Assembly (NCBI RefSeq): GCF_018613235.1 | Contig: NZ_JAGGQP010000017.1 | Coordinates: 1 to 64,000 of the forward strand | Length of the DNA stretch: 64,000 bases | Source of the DNA: Bacillus sp. ISL-41 | GTDB lineage: Bacteria; Bacillota; Bacilli; Bacillales; Cytobacillaceae | Direction of reading: 5' to 3' | Shown: positions 43,996 through 52,614 of the stretch, piece after piece | Numbering within the stretch: position 1 is the first letter of the stretch | Layout: each line of letters opens with the position of its first letter | Position numbers and translations under genes: made by a program | Notes under the pieces: model-generated | What the model was told of the DNA's origin: nothing | Seen by the model: the letters and a program-made list of their open reading frames with translations, nothing else | Database searches by the model: none

Positions 43996-44988
43996 ATGAG
44001 CTTAGATTTTGTAGGTATTCTATATAATGAAGGAATGGAATTGCCTAAAGAAGAAGAATATTATGATAGAGCGATTCTGGAAATTGATAAGGAAAAAATT
44101 GCTCCTCAAGTATATTCCTTGTTAAAGCGGCAAGGAAACCTGAACCTTACTCCAGTCTCTTTTCAACAAAAGTTAAAGCAAAAATATGAAAAGGGACTTT
44201 ATCAAAACCTTATTATTAAAAGTCAATTTGATTGTATTTTAGAGAGATTGGATGAACAGGCCATAGATGTCATTCCGCTTAAAGGTGTTTTTATGGCAGA
44301 GAAGTATTTCGGCCATACGGGAGCTAGACCAACAGGTGATATAGATATATTAATCAGACACAGAGATATAGAAAAAACAATTGAAATAGTTAAATCTTTA
44401 GGATTTATTTTAGAACTTGAAGTTATTCCAGATCATTTTCATTGCAGCTTTGGTAAGGTCCTTCCCTATTCAGAAATACCATTAACAGTTGAGATTCATT
44501 GGAACCTTGTTAAGGAGAATACTTCTGATTTTACTATTGAGGATATTTGGAAAGATACAAAACCTATAGGGGATTTTAAGCATGTCAAAGAGATGGCTCC
44601 TCTACATACTTTCTATATGGTTTGTCTACATGGCTGGAGGCACAATTTAGATTCAGCAAAGTATTTTATTGATATACTCCAGATTCTGCATTTTTACCAC
44701 AATCATATTAACTATGATGAATTAATAAAACTTGCAGAGAATCATCAAACTAAAAAAAGAATAATCAGGACACTATCAATTGTCTATAAACAATTTTCCT
44801 ATTTGGATAGTTTTAAAATACTTTCTTATAAAAGAGCAATGCCTTTCTGGAGGTATAAGCAAGGTAAAGGGTTAAAACTATATCTAGACTTTCTTGATTA
44901 CCAGTTATTAAGCTATGATAAATTTAGTCATGTTTGGATGGAATTTACTCAATGGGTATCATCAAACAAAACGAAATCAAACGGATGA
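43996..44988 (+). CDS. Nucleotidyltransferase-family protein of the second RiPP operon
   Basis: A 330-residue NTP_transf_5-type protein with IPLKGVFMAEKYF and RPTGDIDILIRH (metal-binding D-x-D), paralogous to the protein at 6193. Its recurrence in both peptide operons, beside a kinase-like and an RRE protein, suggests a common modification step. The substrate is unknown. It is the last + strand gene before the convergent VanZ gene. Confidence 0.75.
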   Translation: MSLDFVGILYNEGMELPKEEEYYDRAILEIDKEKIAPQVYSLLKRQGNLNLTPVSFQQKLKQKYEKGLYQNLIIKSQFDCILERLDEQAIDVIPLKGVFMAEKYFGHTGARPTGDIDILIRHRDIEKTIEIVKSLGFILELEVIPDHFHCSFGKVLPYSEIPLTVEIHWNLVKENTSDFTIEDIWKDTKPIGDFKHVKEMAPLHTFYMVCLHGWRHNLDSAKYFIDILQILHFYHNHINYDELIKLAENHQTKKRIIRTLSIVYKQFSYLDSFKILSYKRAMPFWRYKQGKGLKLYLDFLDYQLLSYDKFSHVWMEFTQWVSSNKTKSNG

Positions 44989-44993
44989 TTATA

Positions 44994-45434
44994 TTACTTT
45001 TTCTTTAGCTTTATAATAAAGTATGCTGTCCAGATTCCACATATATCTATAATAAAATCGTAAAAACGCCCATCTCTCCCAAAATAGAGTTGCATAAATT
45101 CAGTTATAAAAGCAAAAAAAATAGAAACAATTAGGGCACGTGTGTTATTTCTTAATAAATGAAAAACCAGTAGATTCATGATTAAGAATCCAAGATAATG
45201 CCCAAATTTAACTAGGATAAAAAATGGGTGGACCGAAGTTATATCGTTTAAAAAAAAGGATAGGTAATTGGGAGATGCATTCATATTAAAAGAGACTTCG
45301 CCGAAATGAAATAAAAATTCCAGGCTGTTCGTCCATGTTTGGATTAATAATATTAATCCCCAAGCTAAAACCAGTACAATTTTAATAACAATATGAGAAT
45401 GAGTTTCTACGGATTTGATTTTATTATTTTGCAT
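44994..45434 (-). CDS. VanZ-family membrane protein
   Basis: A 146-residue protein with four membrane helices and the VanZ end pattern: F-x-T-E-x-x-Q, R-x-x-D-x-x-I-D-x-x-G. Some family members alter teicoplanin or lipopeptide sensitivity; others are uncharacterised. It converges on the RiPP operon with 5 bp between stops and could take part in self-protection, but it may be unrelated. Confidence 0.78.
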   Translation of the reverse strand: MQNNKIKSVETHSHIVIKIVLVLAWGLILLIQTWTNSLEFLFHFGEVSFNMNASPNYLSFFLNDITSVHPFFILVKFGHYLGFLIMNLLVFHLLRNNTRALIVSIFFAFITEFMQLYFGRDGRFYDFIIDICGIWTAYFIIKLKKK

Positions 45435-45536
45435 TTTTGCTCTCCATCTTCTTTTCTTCTTTAAATCAAATCTATTAGATAACCTGTAAAAATGTTGTAG
45501 AAAGTTTTTGTCGATTTAAATTTTTACAATAAAAGT

Positions 45537-45572
45537 AAAAAAGGAAGCCAGCAAGGCTCCCTTTTTGAATTG
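45537..45572 (-). terminator. Bidirectional intrinsic terminator
   Basis: The arm at 45537-45549 pairs with GGCTCCCTTTTT (45555-45566) with one mismatch. Read on the minus strand it ends the LCP gene with a TTTTTTACTTTT tail; it also carries a T run on the plus strand. Confidence 0.75.
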
Positions 45573-45609
45573 ATTTTGTTGTCTTGCTTTTGCAAGCGGT
45601 TATACAATA

Positions 45610-46539
45610 CTAGTTTTCTTCTTTTAAAAACTTATCCAAAGCATACTTATTCTCCTCCAAATCCACCTCCAAAACTTCACCAATCCCTTCATAACTTTCA
45701 TTCTGAAAGCTGCCGTCTTCAGGAAGGCGGAGGGTTTGTATGTCCCCGGTTTCATTGGTGAGTATGTCCTTTCCGATAGTCAGGAGTGTGGATGTGTCGA
45801 TATTGGTATCGACGTATGTACTTAATAGGTCTAACAGTTCTGGCAGTTTGGCTACACTGTTAAGGGATACGGCTTCTTCTTTTAATTTTGATACGACTTC
45901 CTGCTGTCTTTGGACTCGTCCGAAATCGCTTAGTCGGTCCTGGCGGAAGCGGACGTAGCCTAGTAGTTCTTCGCCATTCAGTTGTTGGGTTCCTTCCTCC
46001 AATGTCATTCCGATTCCTTCGGACATTTCGTATGGGATTTCTACTTCAATTCCATCGGGAACTAGGAGGTCGACTGCTTTTACAAATCCTTTAAAGTCGA
46101 CAATTGCATAATGGTGAATGTCCAGACCTAAATTCATTTTGATCGTTTCCCTTAGTAATTCAGGGCCTCCAAAGGAATAGGCGGCATTCAATTTTTGCTG
46201 TCCGTGTTCTGGGATATTTACATACATATCGCGCATAAGGGAGATCAGTTTTACCTTGTGCGTTTGTGGGTTGTAATGGGCGACCATGATTGAATCTGTT
46301 CGCGCGCCTTCTTCTCCGCGTGAGTCGCTGCCCAGTAGCAGAACATTCACTTCCTCAGTCGTGTTCTGCTCTCCTTGAAACGAATCTGCTTCAGCTTTTT
46401 GAAACGGTTGATTAATTGCTTGATAAGTTCCTTCTATGTACTGAAATATGGTAAAAAGACCAACCATGAAGATTCCAAGGAGCAGCAGGGCTCCGAAAAC
46501 TCTTCCCCACCTAACTCTTTTACCTCTCTTTTTTGTCAT
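45610..46539 (-). CDS. LytR-CpsA-Psr (LCP) family glycopolymer ligase
   Basis: A 309-residue protein: basic N-terminus, one membrane helix (about 14-34), and an extracytoplasmic LCP domain with VLLLGSDSR, RTDSIMV, LISLMRDMYV, KLNAAYSFGG and the Arg-rich YVRFRQD / DFGRVQRQQE motifs. LCP enzymes transfer lipid-linked anionic glycans to peptidoglycan. Its position next to the polysaccharide loci makes it a candidate to anchor one polymer, though it has its own transcript. Confidence 0.9.
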   Translation of the reverse strand: MTKKRGKRVRWGRVFGALLLLGIFMVGLFTIFQYIEGTYQAINQPFQKAEADSFQGEQNTTEEVNVLLLGSDSRGEEGARTDSIMVAHYNPQTHKVKLISLMRDMYVNIPEHGQQKLNAAYSFGGPELLRETIKMNLGLDIHHYAIVDFKGFVKAVDLLVPDGIEVEIPYEMSEGIGMTLEEGTQQLNGEELLGYVRFRQDRLSDFGRVQRQQEVVSKLKEEAVSLNSVAKLPELLDLLSTYVDTNIDTSTLLTIGKDILTNETGDIQTLRLPEDGSFQNESYEGIGEVLEVDLEENKYALDKFLKEEN

Positions 46540-46666
46540 TTTTACACCACCTGGGCTGAACTTTCCTTTTACCAGAAGTGGTCATTATCCCATAACTTCA
46601 TTTCAGCTTTTTTTAAATGAGGTTACAGTTGTTTGAAATTCTCTTTACAATGTTGAAAAATTCATA

Positions 46667-46699
46667 GAAAAACCGCACAGGAAGTTATTCTGTACGGTT
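46667..46699 (-). terminator. Intrinsic terminator (minus strand)
   Basis: ACCGCACAG (46672-46680) pairs with CTGTACGGT (46690-46698), one G-U pair, with T5 on the minus strand. It ends the DUF3891 gene and overlaps its stop codon. Confidence 0.78.
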
Positions 46700-47453
46700 A
46701 AAGGAATGTTACTTCTCTATATAAAATTGGGCTGTTTCGATAAGCTGCAGCCAACCCTATTTCTTTAATCTGATCCTTTTCAACTGCTTTATAAGGGAGT
46801 GTGACACGAAGTTCTTTTTTAAAGGGGGAAATCGACAGGGACACGGTTTCCTGGTCTAACCATTTTGCATTAATCGGTTTTTCATCTGCAAATGAAAATC
46901 TCTGCGGAAAGCCATTTTGGTAAAAATAGTGTTCCTTCTCCTTTGGTGTTCCAGGATCATTCAGGCAAATATACAATGACAGGTTATCGCAGAATTTCAA
47001 TAGATTTAAATGGAAGGAGAGGGTCTTGTCATTAGCAATCCCTATTTCCTTCAGCAACTTCTCCTGTCTTTGTTTTTCCGCGATCCAGAAATTCTTTCCG
47101 ATCGTGCTTGTTGCATCCTTTAGGAATGATCCGTAGTGAAGGCTGCAAAGGAGGCCGGCGTATGGGTCCATTTGGACAATCTCGTCGATTCCTTCTTTAT
47201 AAAAGGCAAGCTTTGGACTGCCAGGGTAATCCATAAAGGAGTAGGGCTGCTGCGTATGTTCATTCCATAAAGGTTCTTTATCGGGCTCGATCCAGCAGCG
47301 ATCATGTTCCCGCACGGCGAGGACTACCGAGTCTTTCTTGTCTATTCCGAAAAAATAATCATCTCTCCAAAATTGTGCAGCATCCCGGGATATAAGGGCA
47401 TGATCATGCTGGGCCACCATCACAAATTCATGTTCTCGTTCATGGATTATCAT
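46698..47453 (-). CDS. DUF3891-family protein
   Basis: A 251-residue protein beginning MIIHEREHEFVMVAQHDHALIS, with AVREHDRCW and LCSLHYGSFL. The many conserved His and Asp residues suggest a metal-binding HD-like helical fold. The family is widespread in Bacillaceae and has no established function known to me. Monocistronic, divergent from the DUF3817 gene. Confidence 0.78.
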   Translation of the reverse strand: MIIHEREHEFVMVAQHDHALISRDAAQFWRDDYFFGIDKKDSVVLAVREHDRCWIEPDKEPLWNEHTQQPYSFMDYPGSPKLAFYKEGIDEIVQMDPYAGLLCSLHYGSFLKDATSTIGKNFWIAEKQRQEKLLKEIGIANDKTLSFHLNLLKFCDNLSLYICLNDPGTPKEKEHYFYQNGFPQRFSFADEKPINAKWLDQETVSLSISPFKKELRVTLPYKAVEKDQIKEIGLAAAYRNSPILYREVTFL

Positions 47454-47571
47454 TTTATATCACCCCTCTATACCTAGCATATTTTAATAGGTGGTTATAT
47501 GCTAGAATTTAGTATTTCTAGTCATTGATAAAAAATGTTATAATTTCTTGGTTAGGAAGTAGGTGTTAAGT

Positions 47572-47880
47572 ATGCAAAATACGGCTATTAGTCGTTTTCG
47601 TATGATGGGTTTGCTTGAGGGTGGATCATTGCTGGTGCTTGTGTTTATCGCGATGCCGCTTAAGTATTGGGCTGGTTTTCCAGAGGCTGTTCGGTTCGTA
47701 GGTTCTTTGCACGGTTTTTTATTTGTTTTTTATGTGCTGATGATTATATATACGACATTTACGGTCAGATGGTCGCTTTTATGGGCTGTTAGTGCGTTTG
47801 CAGTTGCGTTCATTCCTTTTGGCAATATCGTTTTGGATCGCTTTTTACAGAGGACTTATCCAGTAAAGGGAGTTTCGTAA
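47572..47880 (+). CDS. DUF3817-family membrane protein
   Basis: A 102-residue protein with three membrane helices and FRMMGLLEGGSLLVL plus GSLHGFLFV typical of DUF3817. ATG 47572 is preferred over GTG 47563, which lies within the AGGTG ribosome site. It abuts the next gene with no spacing. Confidence 0.8.
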   Translation: MQNTAISRFRMMGLLEGGSLLVLVFIAMPLKYWAGFPEAVRFVGSLHGFLFVFYVLMIIYTTFTVRWSLLWAVSAFAVAFIPFGNIVLDRFLQRTYPVKGVS

Positions 47881-48147
47881 ATGAATGTAATCCAGAAACT
47901 TTTTTCCAAACAAAAGAAAGCAAAGATTGAATTCTGCCAGCGGAATTTGGAGCAGTTTTTACCGGAAGAGAACTTTGGCGCCTATAATGAATTCTTAAGC
48001 CGCAAGAATGTAGAGCATAAAGAATTCGAATGCCAGAGCAGATGCAAGGAATGCCGTCTGTCTCCGTATGCTATGGTCAACGGTGATTTTGTAACCGCAA
48101 AGGATTCAACCGAACTGCTTAAGAAAATGGCTGAATATATAGATTAA
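47881..48147 (+). CDS. DUF1450-family (YuzB-like) protein
   Basis: An 88-residue protein with IEFCQRN near the N-terminus and CKECRLSPYAMVNGDFVTA, the C-x-x-C-x-x-S-P-[FY]-A-x-V-N-G pattern of DUF1450. The Cys residues resemble a thioredoxin-fold or iron-sulfur site. ATG follows directly on the preceding TAA. Confidence 0.8.
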   Translation: MNVIQKLFSKQKKAKIEFCQRNLEQFLPEENFGAYNEFLSRKNVEHKEFECQSRCKECRLSPYAMVNGDFVTAKDSTELLKKMAEYID

Positions 48148-48173
48148 AAAAGCATCGAAGTCGATGCTTTTTT
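48146..48173 (+). terminator. Intrinsic terminator
   Basis: AAAAAAGCATCGA and TCGATGCTTTTTT form a perfect stem with a 2-nt loop and a T run. It probably serves both the DUF1450 gene and the opposing small minus-strand gene. Confidence 0.85.
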
Positions 48174-48176
48174 ATA

Positions 48177-48362
48177 TTACTGACCGTCAGATGGTCCATT
48201 TCCGCCTGGGAAAATGAAAGACTTGTCATGCAAGGCTTGATCTTGTTCGATTCGATGGTTTTCAGAATCGAGTTTCGGGTCACCGGTTCCTTTTTTTCTA
48301 TCCATATAAAAAGCAAGTGGAACCAAAACAATTAACGGGGAAAACAATGCTAACCAAAGCAT
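48177..48362 (-). CDS. Small membrane protein, function unknown
   Basis: 61 residues: an N-terminal membrane helix (MLWLALFSPLIVLVPLAFYM) and a hydrophilic tail ending in FPGGNGPSDGQ. The start at 48362 is eight bases from an AAAGGAG ribosome site; an in-frame ATG at 48368 lies too near it. It forms a pair with the next small membrane protein gene. Confidence 0.65.
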   Translation of the reverse strand: MLWLALFSPLIVLVPLAFYMDRKKGTGDPKLDSENHRIEQDQALHDKSFIFPGGNGPSDGQ

Positions 48363-48380
48363 GTTCATTTCTCCTTTCGT

Positions 48381-48536
48381 CTATAACCAGTCAATGTACA
48401 GATTTAAGATAAAAATGACAATGACAACAAGAGCGATAATATTGATCCCTAAAGGGGAGCGGTCTTTTTTTGCTTTTTTACTGATTTTCTCTTGATACTT
48501 CTTTTGGATTCTTCTTGTTTGAAAATTGGATTTCAT
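48381..48536 (-). CDS. Small basic membrane protein, function unknown
   Basis: 51 residues: a strongly basic N-terminal half with many Lys, Arg and Gln, then a membrane helix (INIIALVVIVIFILNLYI). ATG at 48536 follows GGGGTGATT. The gene precedes the 61-residue gene on the minus strand by 18 bp, suggesting a two-gene operon. Confidence 0.65.
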   Translation of the reverse strand: MKSNFQTRRIQKKYQEKISKKAKKDRSPLGINIIALVVIVIFILNLYIDWL

Positions 48537-48644
48537 TAAGAATCACCCCACAAGTTCAGTTTAACATAAATATCCATTTGGGAATGGCGGAGTTTTAAAA
48601 ATCCTTCTAGAAACATATTTGTTTTATAGAAGGAGTTGGTGCAA

Positions 48645-48992
48645 ATGAATTTCGAAATGCAAAAAGCCAACCTGCTGGCGGAGAATATCAAGGGTTTTGT
48701 GGAGTTTGTGCAGAAATGTTATACCAACAAATCAGGGTTGATTCTGAATCTTGATAAGCTGTACCAGGTGAAGCTCTGGATGGAAGAGTATAAATTTAAC
48801 CAGCTCGCTGAGGAACTCGCGAGAATCAACATGTTTGAGTGGGATGAAAAATACACTTTATTGCTGGTGGAGCGGTTTTGGAAAGGTCTGGTGATTATTG
48901 ATGATTATGTTGAATATCATCATTCAGACTTGTTTATTCTGACAGCGAGAATCCACACACTTAAAAATTTGACTGCACTTTTCTCTGTATAA
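48645..48992 (+). CDS. Hypothetical cytosolic protein
   Basis: A 115-residue, mostly helical protein with no membrane segment; I do not recognise it. It has one Cys and repeated aromatic residues (FVEFVQKCY, ERFWKGLV). ATG 48645 follows AAGGAGTTGG. Monocistronic. Confidence 0.65.
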   Translation: MNFEMQKANLLAENIKGFVEFVQKCYTNKSGLILNLDKLYQVKLWMEEYKFNQLAEELARINMFEWDEKYTLLLVERFWKGLVIIDDYVEYHHSDLFILTARIHTLKNLTALFSV

Positions 48993-49133
48993 ACGAAGGC
49001 CTCATCCTGATAATGATATTTTAAATTTGTAACAAAGTTTACGAATACACCTTATTACGTAATAATAAATACAGTTTTTACCCTTGTTGGTATGAAGTTT
49101 AAAATTCCCCCAGTGATTAACTAGTGTGGTATG

Positions 49134-49199
49134 ATTGTAAACCTGTTAGCCTATTATAGGGCCTGTTCAGTCTAATAAACCCAACAGGAGGTTTACAAT
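49134..49199 (+). promoter_or_regulatory. Leader hairpin occluding ribosome site and start codon
   Basis: ATTGTAAACCT (49134-49144) is the exact reverse complement of AGGTTTACAAT (49189-49199). The latter holds the end of AGGAGG and most of the ATG start at 49198. If it folds, translation of the cell-wall hydrolase would be blocked. Confidence 0.5.
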
Positions 49200-49710
49200 G
49201 AAAAAAATTCTTATGCTAGTTTCAATCCTTACATTAGTAATTGGTTCATATACAGTTTATGCCGAATCAACGAAAACGATCAAGCCGGCTGAGACTTTGA
49301 CAGCCAAAAAGGTAGATGTTGATACGAAGGAATCCTCGGTCACAGATAAACGCTTCATCAAAGAAGAAGAAGTGAGACTGCTTGCCCGCCTGGTCCATGC
49401 GGAAGCAAAAGGTGAACCGTATGAAGGCAAGGTTGCAGTTGCCGAAGTCGTGCTGAACCGTGTGGAACACGAACAATTCCCGGATACGGTAAAAGAAGTC
49501 ATTTATCAAAGAAATGCATTCCAGCCGGTCCAAAATGGTGCGATCAATAAACCGGCAGGTGAAGAGGCAATTAAGGCAGTTGAAGATGCCCTTGAAAATG
49601 AGAACAATATAAACTCTCTTTACTTCTATAATCCTGAGACAGCAACAAGCCAGTGGATTTTCACTAGGAATGTCGTTAAAAAAATCGGGAAGCATGCATT
49701 TGCTATCTAA
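49198..49710 (+). CDS. Cell wall hydrolase, SleB/CwlJ-like
   Basis: A 170-residue exported protein: signal peptide ending near VYA-E (residue 22), then a Hydrolase_2 domain (about 55-170) with RLLARLVHAEAKGEPYEGKVAVAEVVLNR, where the first Glu is the expected catalytic acid, and FQPVQNG. The family lyses spore cortex or vegetative peptidoglycan. There is no peptidoglycan-binding domain. An intrinsic terminator follows. Confidence 0.88.
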   Translation: MKKILMLVSILTLVIGSYTVYAESTKTIKPAETLTAKKVDVDTKESSVTDKRFIKEEEVRLLARLVHAEAKGEPYEGKVAVAEVVLNRVEHEQFPDTVKEVIYQRNAFQPVQNGAINKPAGEEAIKAVEDALENENNINSLYFYNPETATSQWIFTRNVVKKIGKHAFAI

Positions 49711-49746
49711 AAGCGCGTACAGCATAAAAAGCTGCGCGCTTTTTTG
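49709..49746 (+). terminator. Intrinsic terminator
   Basis: AAAAGCGCG...CAGC pairs with GCTG..CGCGCTTTT and is followed by T residues. Confidence 0.8.
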
Positions 49747-49860
49747 CTTTTAATCGCCAAAATCCCATATCCAGCACATTCGCCACACTATTATCATTTT
49801 TATTCCGATCAAAATTATTATAAAATAAAGCTTACCAATTAGTGGAACGAGGGTGGTCAG

Positions 49861-50640
49861 GTGAAAAGGTATTCGCTTAGTTTAACACTGGTTTTTTCAA
49901 TGCTTTCATTATTATTAATGCTCTTTGGTCTTGGATGGACAATCCAGAATCAATTTTTCAGCAATGGAGCGTCGGGAGCTATTGAGCAGACAAAGCCAGT
50001 AGAAGAAGATACGGAAAAAGACGGCAAGGTGGTTGTAGCCCTTGGGGATTCACTGACTCGCGGAACCGGGGATGATACAGGCAAAGGCTATATTGGCTAC
50101 CTGGTTGATGAGCTTGAGGAAAAATCAAGGGAAAAGATCACAATACATAATTTCGGGGTTAAAGGATACCGTTCGAATCAGCTTTTGGATCAGCTGAAAC
50201 AAGGAGAAATCCAAAGGACGATTCAAGACGCAGACTACATCCTCATAACGATTGGCGGCAATGATTTGTTCCAGAGCGGGCAGACGTTCTTGCAAATGGA
50301 TGAGCAGCAAATCGCTCAGGCAAAGGAAAGTTATTTGAAAAGCCTTGAATCGATTTTAAAAGAGTTAAGGACTATGAATGACTCGGCTGTCATTTTTCAT
50401 ATTGGACTGTATAATCCGTTCATTGATTTGAATGATTCAGAGCTGACAACAAAGGTCGTCCGTGATTGGAATTACGATACAAATCAACTGCTTGACCAGA
50501 ATGAAAAGGCCGTTTTTGTGCCGACGTTCGACTTATTTCAGCTGAGTGTAAACGATTATTTATACACAGATAAATTTCACCCGAATGCAGAAGGCTACAG
50601 GCTGATCGCAGAACGGGTCGCATCTTTGATTACATGGTAA
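49861..50640 (+). CDS. SGNH/GDSL-family lipase/esterase (YpmR-like)
   Basis: A 259-residue protein with an N-terminal membrane anchor or signal (about 7-30) and an SGNH fold: block I ALGDSLTRG (nucleophile Ser), block II with NFGVKGYRS, block III ITIGGNDLF, and block V DKFHPNAEG (catalytic Asp/His). It hydrolyses acyl esters outside the membrane. GTG 49861 start. The ABC transporter genes follow 12 bp later, so it may be co-transcribed. Confidence 0.85.
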   Translation: MKRYSLSLTLVFSMLSLLLMLFGLGWTIQNQFFSNGASGAIEQTKPVEEDTEKDGKVVVALGDSLTRGTGDDTGKGYIGYLVDELEEKSREKITIHNFGVKGYRSNQLLDQLKQGEIQRTIQDADYILITIGGNDLFQSGQTFLQMDEQQIAQAKESYLKSLESILKELRTMNDSAVIFHIGLYNPFIDLNDSELTTKVVRDWNYDTNQLLDQNEKAVFVPTFDLFQLSVNDYLYTDKFHPNAEGYRLIAERVASLITW

Positions 50641-50652
50641 GGGGGGAGAACG

Positions 50653-51564
50653 ATGAGTGAAATCACGCTGTCTGTAAAAGGGCTGAGAAAGACGATTGGC
50701 AAAAAAGAGATCATTAAAGGGATCGATTTTGATTTAAGACGAGGCGAGGTCTTTGGGTTCCTTGGTCCGAACGGTGCTGGCAAAACGACAACAATCCGTA
50801 TGCTTGTGGGATTGATCAAGCCAAGTTCCGGGACAATCGAAATTGGCGGTTACAATGTCAGGAAGAATTTTACGAAAGCAATGGAGCAGATGGGCTGTAT
50901 CGTGGAAAACCCTGAGCTCTACTCTTACCTGACGGGCTGGGAGAATCTTGAGCATTTTGCGAGGATGCTTCCCGAAATGGACCGCGAGCATATGAATTAT
51001 GTGGTGGAACTGGTGCGGTTGAATGAACGGATTCATGATCGTGTCAGTACGTATTCGCTTGGGATGCGGCAGCGTCTTGGGATTGCCCAGGCTTTGCTGG
51101 GAAAGCCAAAGGTATTGATTCTGGACGAGCCGACGAATGGACTGGATCCGATGGGGATAAGGGAGATGAGGAACTTTATCAGATATTTGGCTGAAGAAGA
51201 AGGATTGACTGTCCTTGTATCAAGCCATCTTCTGAGCGAAATCCAGCTGATGTGTGATCGGGTCGCGATTATTTCAAAGGGTTCCGTTATCAAAGTGGAC
51301 TATGTTGAAAATCTTTTGGCGTTACAGGAGAAGGTCATCTGGTTTGCGGAACCTCGTGATACTGCGAAAGAGATTTTGAATGGAGTGACGACGGTAACGG
51401 ATGGAGCAGATGGAGCTTTGGTTACTCCTTATTTAGAAAATGAAAGTGCTAAATGGAACCGAATGCTGGTGGAAAAAGGGGTCCAGGTAAATGAAATGAA
51501 CAGGAAATTGCCTGCTCTTGAAGATCTTTTCCTTGAACTGACTGGAGGTGAGTCGATTGATTAA
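50653..51564 (+). CDS. ABC transporter ATP-binding protein
   Basis: A 303-residue ATPase: Walker A GPNGAGKTT, signature YSLGMRQRLGIA, Walker B VLILDEPTNGLDP, H-loop SSHLLSE, and an extra C-terminal domain of the bacitracin/copper-type (BcrA/CcmA) subfamily. It powers the permease encoded next. ATG follows AAGGGGGGAG. Confidence 0.88.
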   Translation: MSEITLSVKGLRKTIGKKEIIKGIDFDLRRGEVFGFLGPNGAGKTTTIRMLVGLIKPSSGTIEIGGYNVRKNFTKAMEQMGCIVENPELYSYLTGWENLEHFARMLPEMDREHMNYVVELVRLNERIHDRVSTYSLGMRQRLGIAQALLGKPKVLILDEPTNGLDPMGIREMRNFIRYLAEEEGLTVLVSSHLLSEIQLMCDRVAIISKGSVIKVDYVENLLALQEKVIWFAEPRDTAKEILNGVTTVTDGADGALVTPYLENESAKWNRMLVEKGVQVNEMNRKLPALEDLFLELTGGESID

Positions 51565-52537
51565 CCTCGTCAGGAATGAAATGCTGAAGATTGTTCGCAA
51601 AAAAAGAATCCTGATAGTGGCTGGAATCATCGCTGTGTTGGTTGCACTTTTTACATATTCTCAATACAGGGAAATTGAAAGAAGGCTTGAACGGTTTGGG
51701 GATGTTGATTGGCGGACGACTCTGCAGCAGCAAATCATTGATACTCAAAACCGGATTACGAGCAGCGGAATCTCAGATGAGTGGAAAAGCGAACTCCAGC
51801 TACGCATTCAGCAGCAGCAATACTATCTTGATAACAATGTGAATCCGATGGAGCCTGGTGCGCCAAGCTTTGCGCGTGTTTTCGCAGAGCACTCGATTAA
51901 CTTGTTCCTGCCATTGATGATTATGGTGGTGGCAGCTGATATTGTTTCCTCCGAACGGAGCGCAGGAACGGTGAAATTACTGTTGACAAGGCCGGTGAAG
52001 CGCTGGAAGATTCTGATGAGCAAGTACATCACTCTGATTCTATCCGTTTCGATCATTGTCGTGTTGTTTGGGGTGCTGTCCTATTTGATATCAGGCCTCA
52101 TTTTTGGGTATCAAGGCTGGACTGCTCCCGTTATAACCGGATTCAGCGTGGAAGGAAATGAACTGAATACGAATGCGATTCAGATGATTCCCCAGTGGCA
52201 ATACCTATTAATGGAGTTCAGCCTTGTGTGGTTTGTGGCGCTGATTGTCGGGACAATCACATTCATGCTCTCAGTTCTGATACGGAATACGCCAGCCGGA
52301 ATGGGCGTTATGCTCGCTGCGCTGATTTCCGGAGCGATCCTTAGCAATATGGTCTCATCCTGGGAGTCAGCAAAATACTTGTTCATGATCAATTTGAATC
52401 TAACAGGTTACCTTTCTGGTCAGGCACCGCCAATTGAAGGAATGACACTGGGTTTTTCTCTTGTCGTGCTGGCTCTTTGGGGATTGGCTGCTTTAATTGT
52501 CTCGTTTGTTGTGTTTATTAGGCAGGATATATATTAA
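51557..52537 (+). CDS. ABC transporter permease (ABC-2 type)
   Basis: A 326-residue membrane protein: a first helix near 20-37, a long extracytoplasmic loop rich in Gln and Arg, then five helices. The SSERSAGTVKLLLTRPVKRW segment is typical of BcrB/ABC-2 permeases. TTG 51557 is spaced correctly for GGAGGTG; GTG 51548 overlaps it. Substrate unknown, perhaps a drug or lipid. Confidence 0.83.
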   Translation: MINLVRNEMLKIVRKKRILIVAGIIAVLVALFTYSQYREIERRLERFGDVDWRTTLQQQIIDTQNRITSSGISDEWKSELQLRIQQQQYYLDNNVNPMEPGAPSFARVFAEHSINLFLPLMIMVVAADIVSSERSAGTVKLLLTRPVKRWKILMSKYITLILSVSIIVVLFGVLSYLISGLIFGYQGWTAPVITGFSVEGNELNTNAIQMIPQWQYLLMEFSLVWFVALIVGTITFMLSVLIRNTPAGMGVMLAALISGAILSNMVSSWESAKYLFMINLNLTGYLSGQAPPIEGMTLGFSLVVLALWGLAALIVSFVVFIRQDIY

Positions 52538-52614
52538 GTTTTGAGAATCCTGGCCAGTTTGGTCAGGGTTTTGGTTATTCTATGGTGTTTGGGAATCGTT
52601 TCAGCAGATGATCT

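Noticed and set aside
49267..49725. 152-residue minus-strand ORF over the SleB/CwlJ-like gene
   Set aside because: Antisense shadow; the + strand has signal peptide, catalytic Glu motif and ribosome site.
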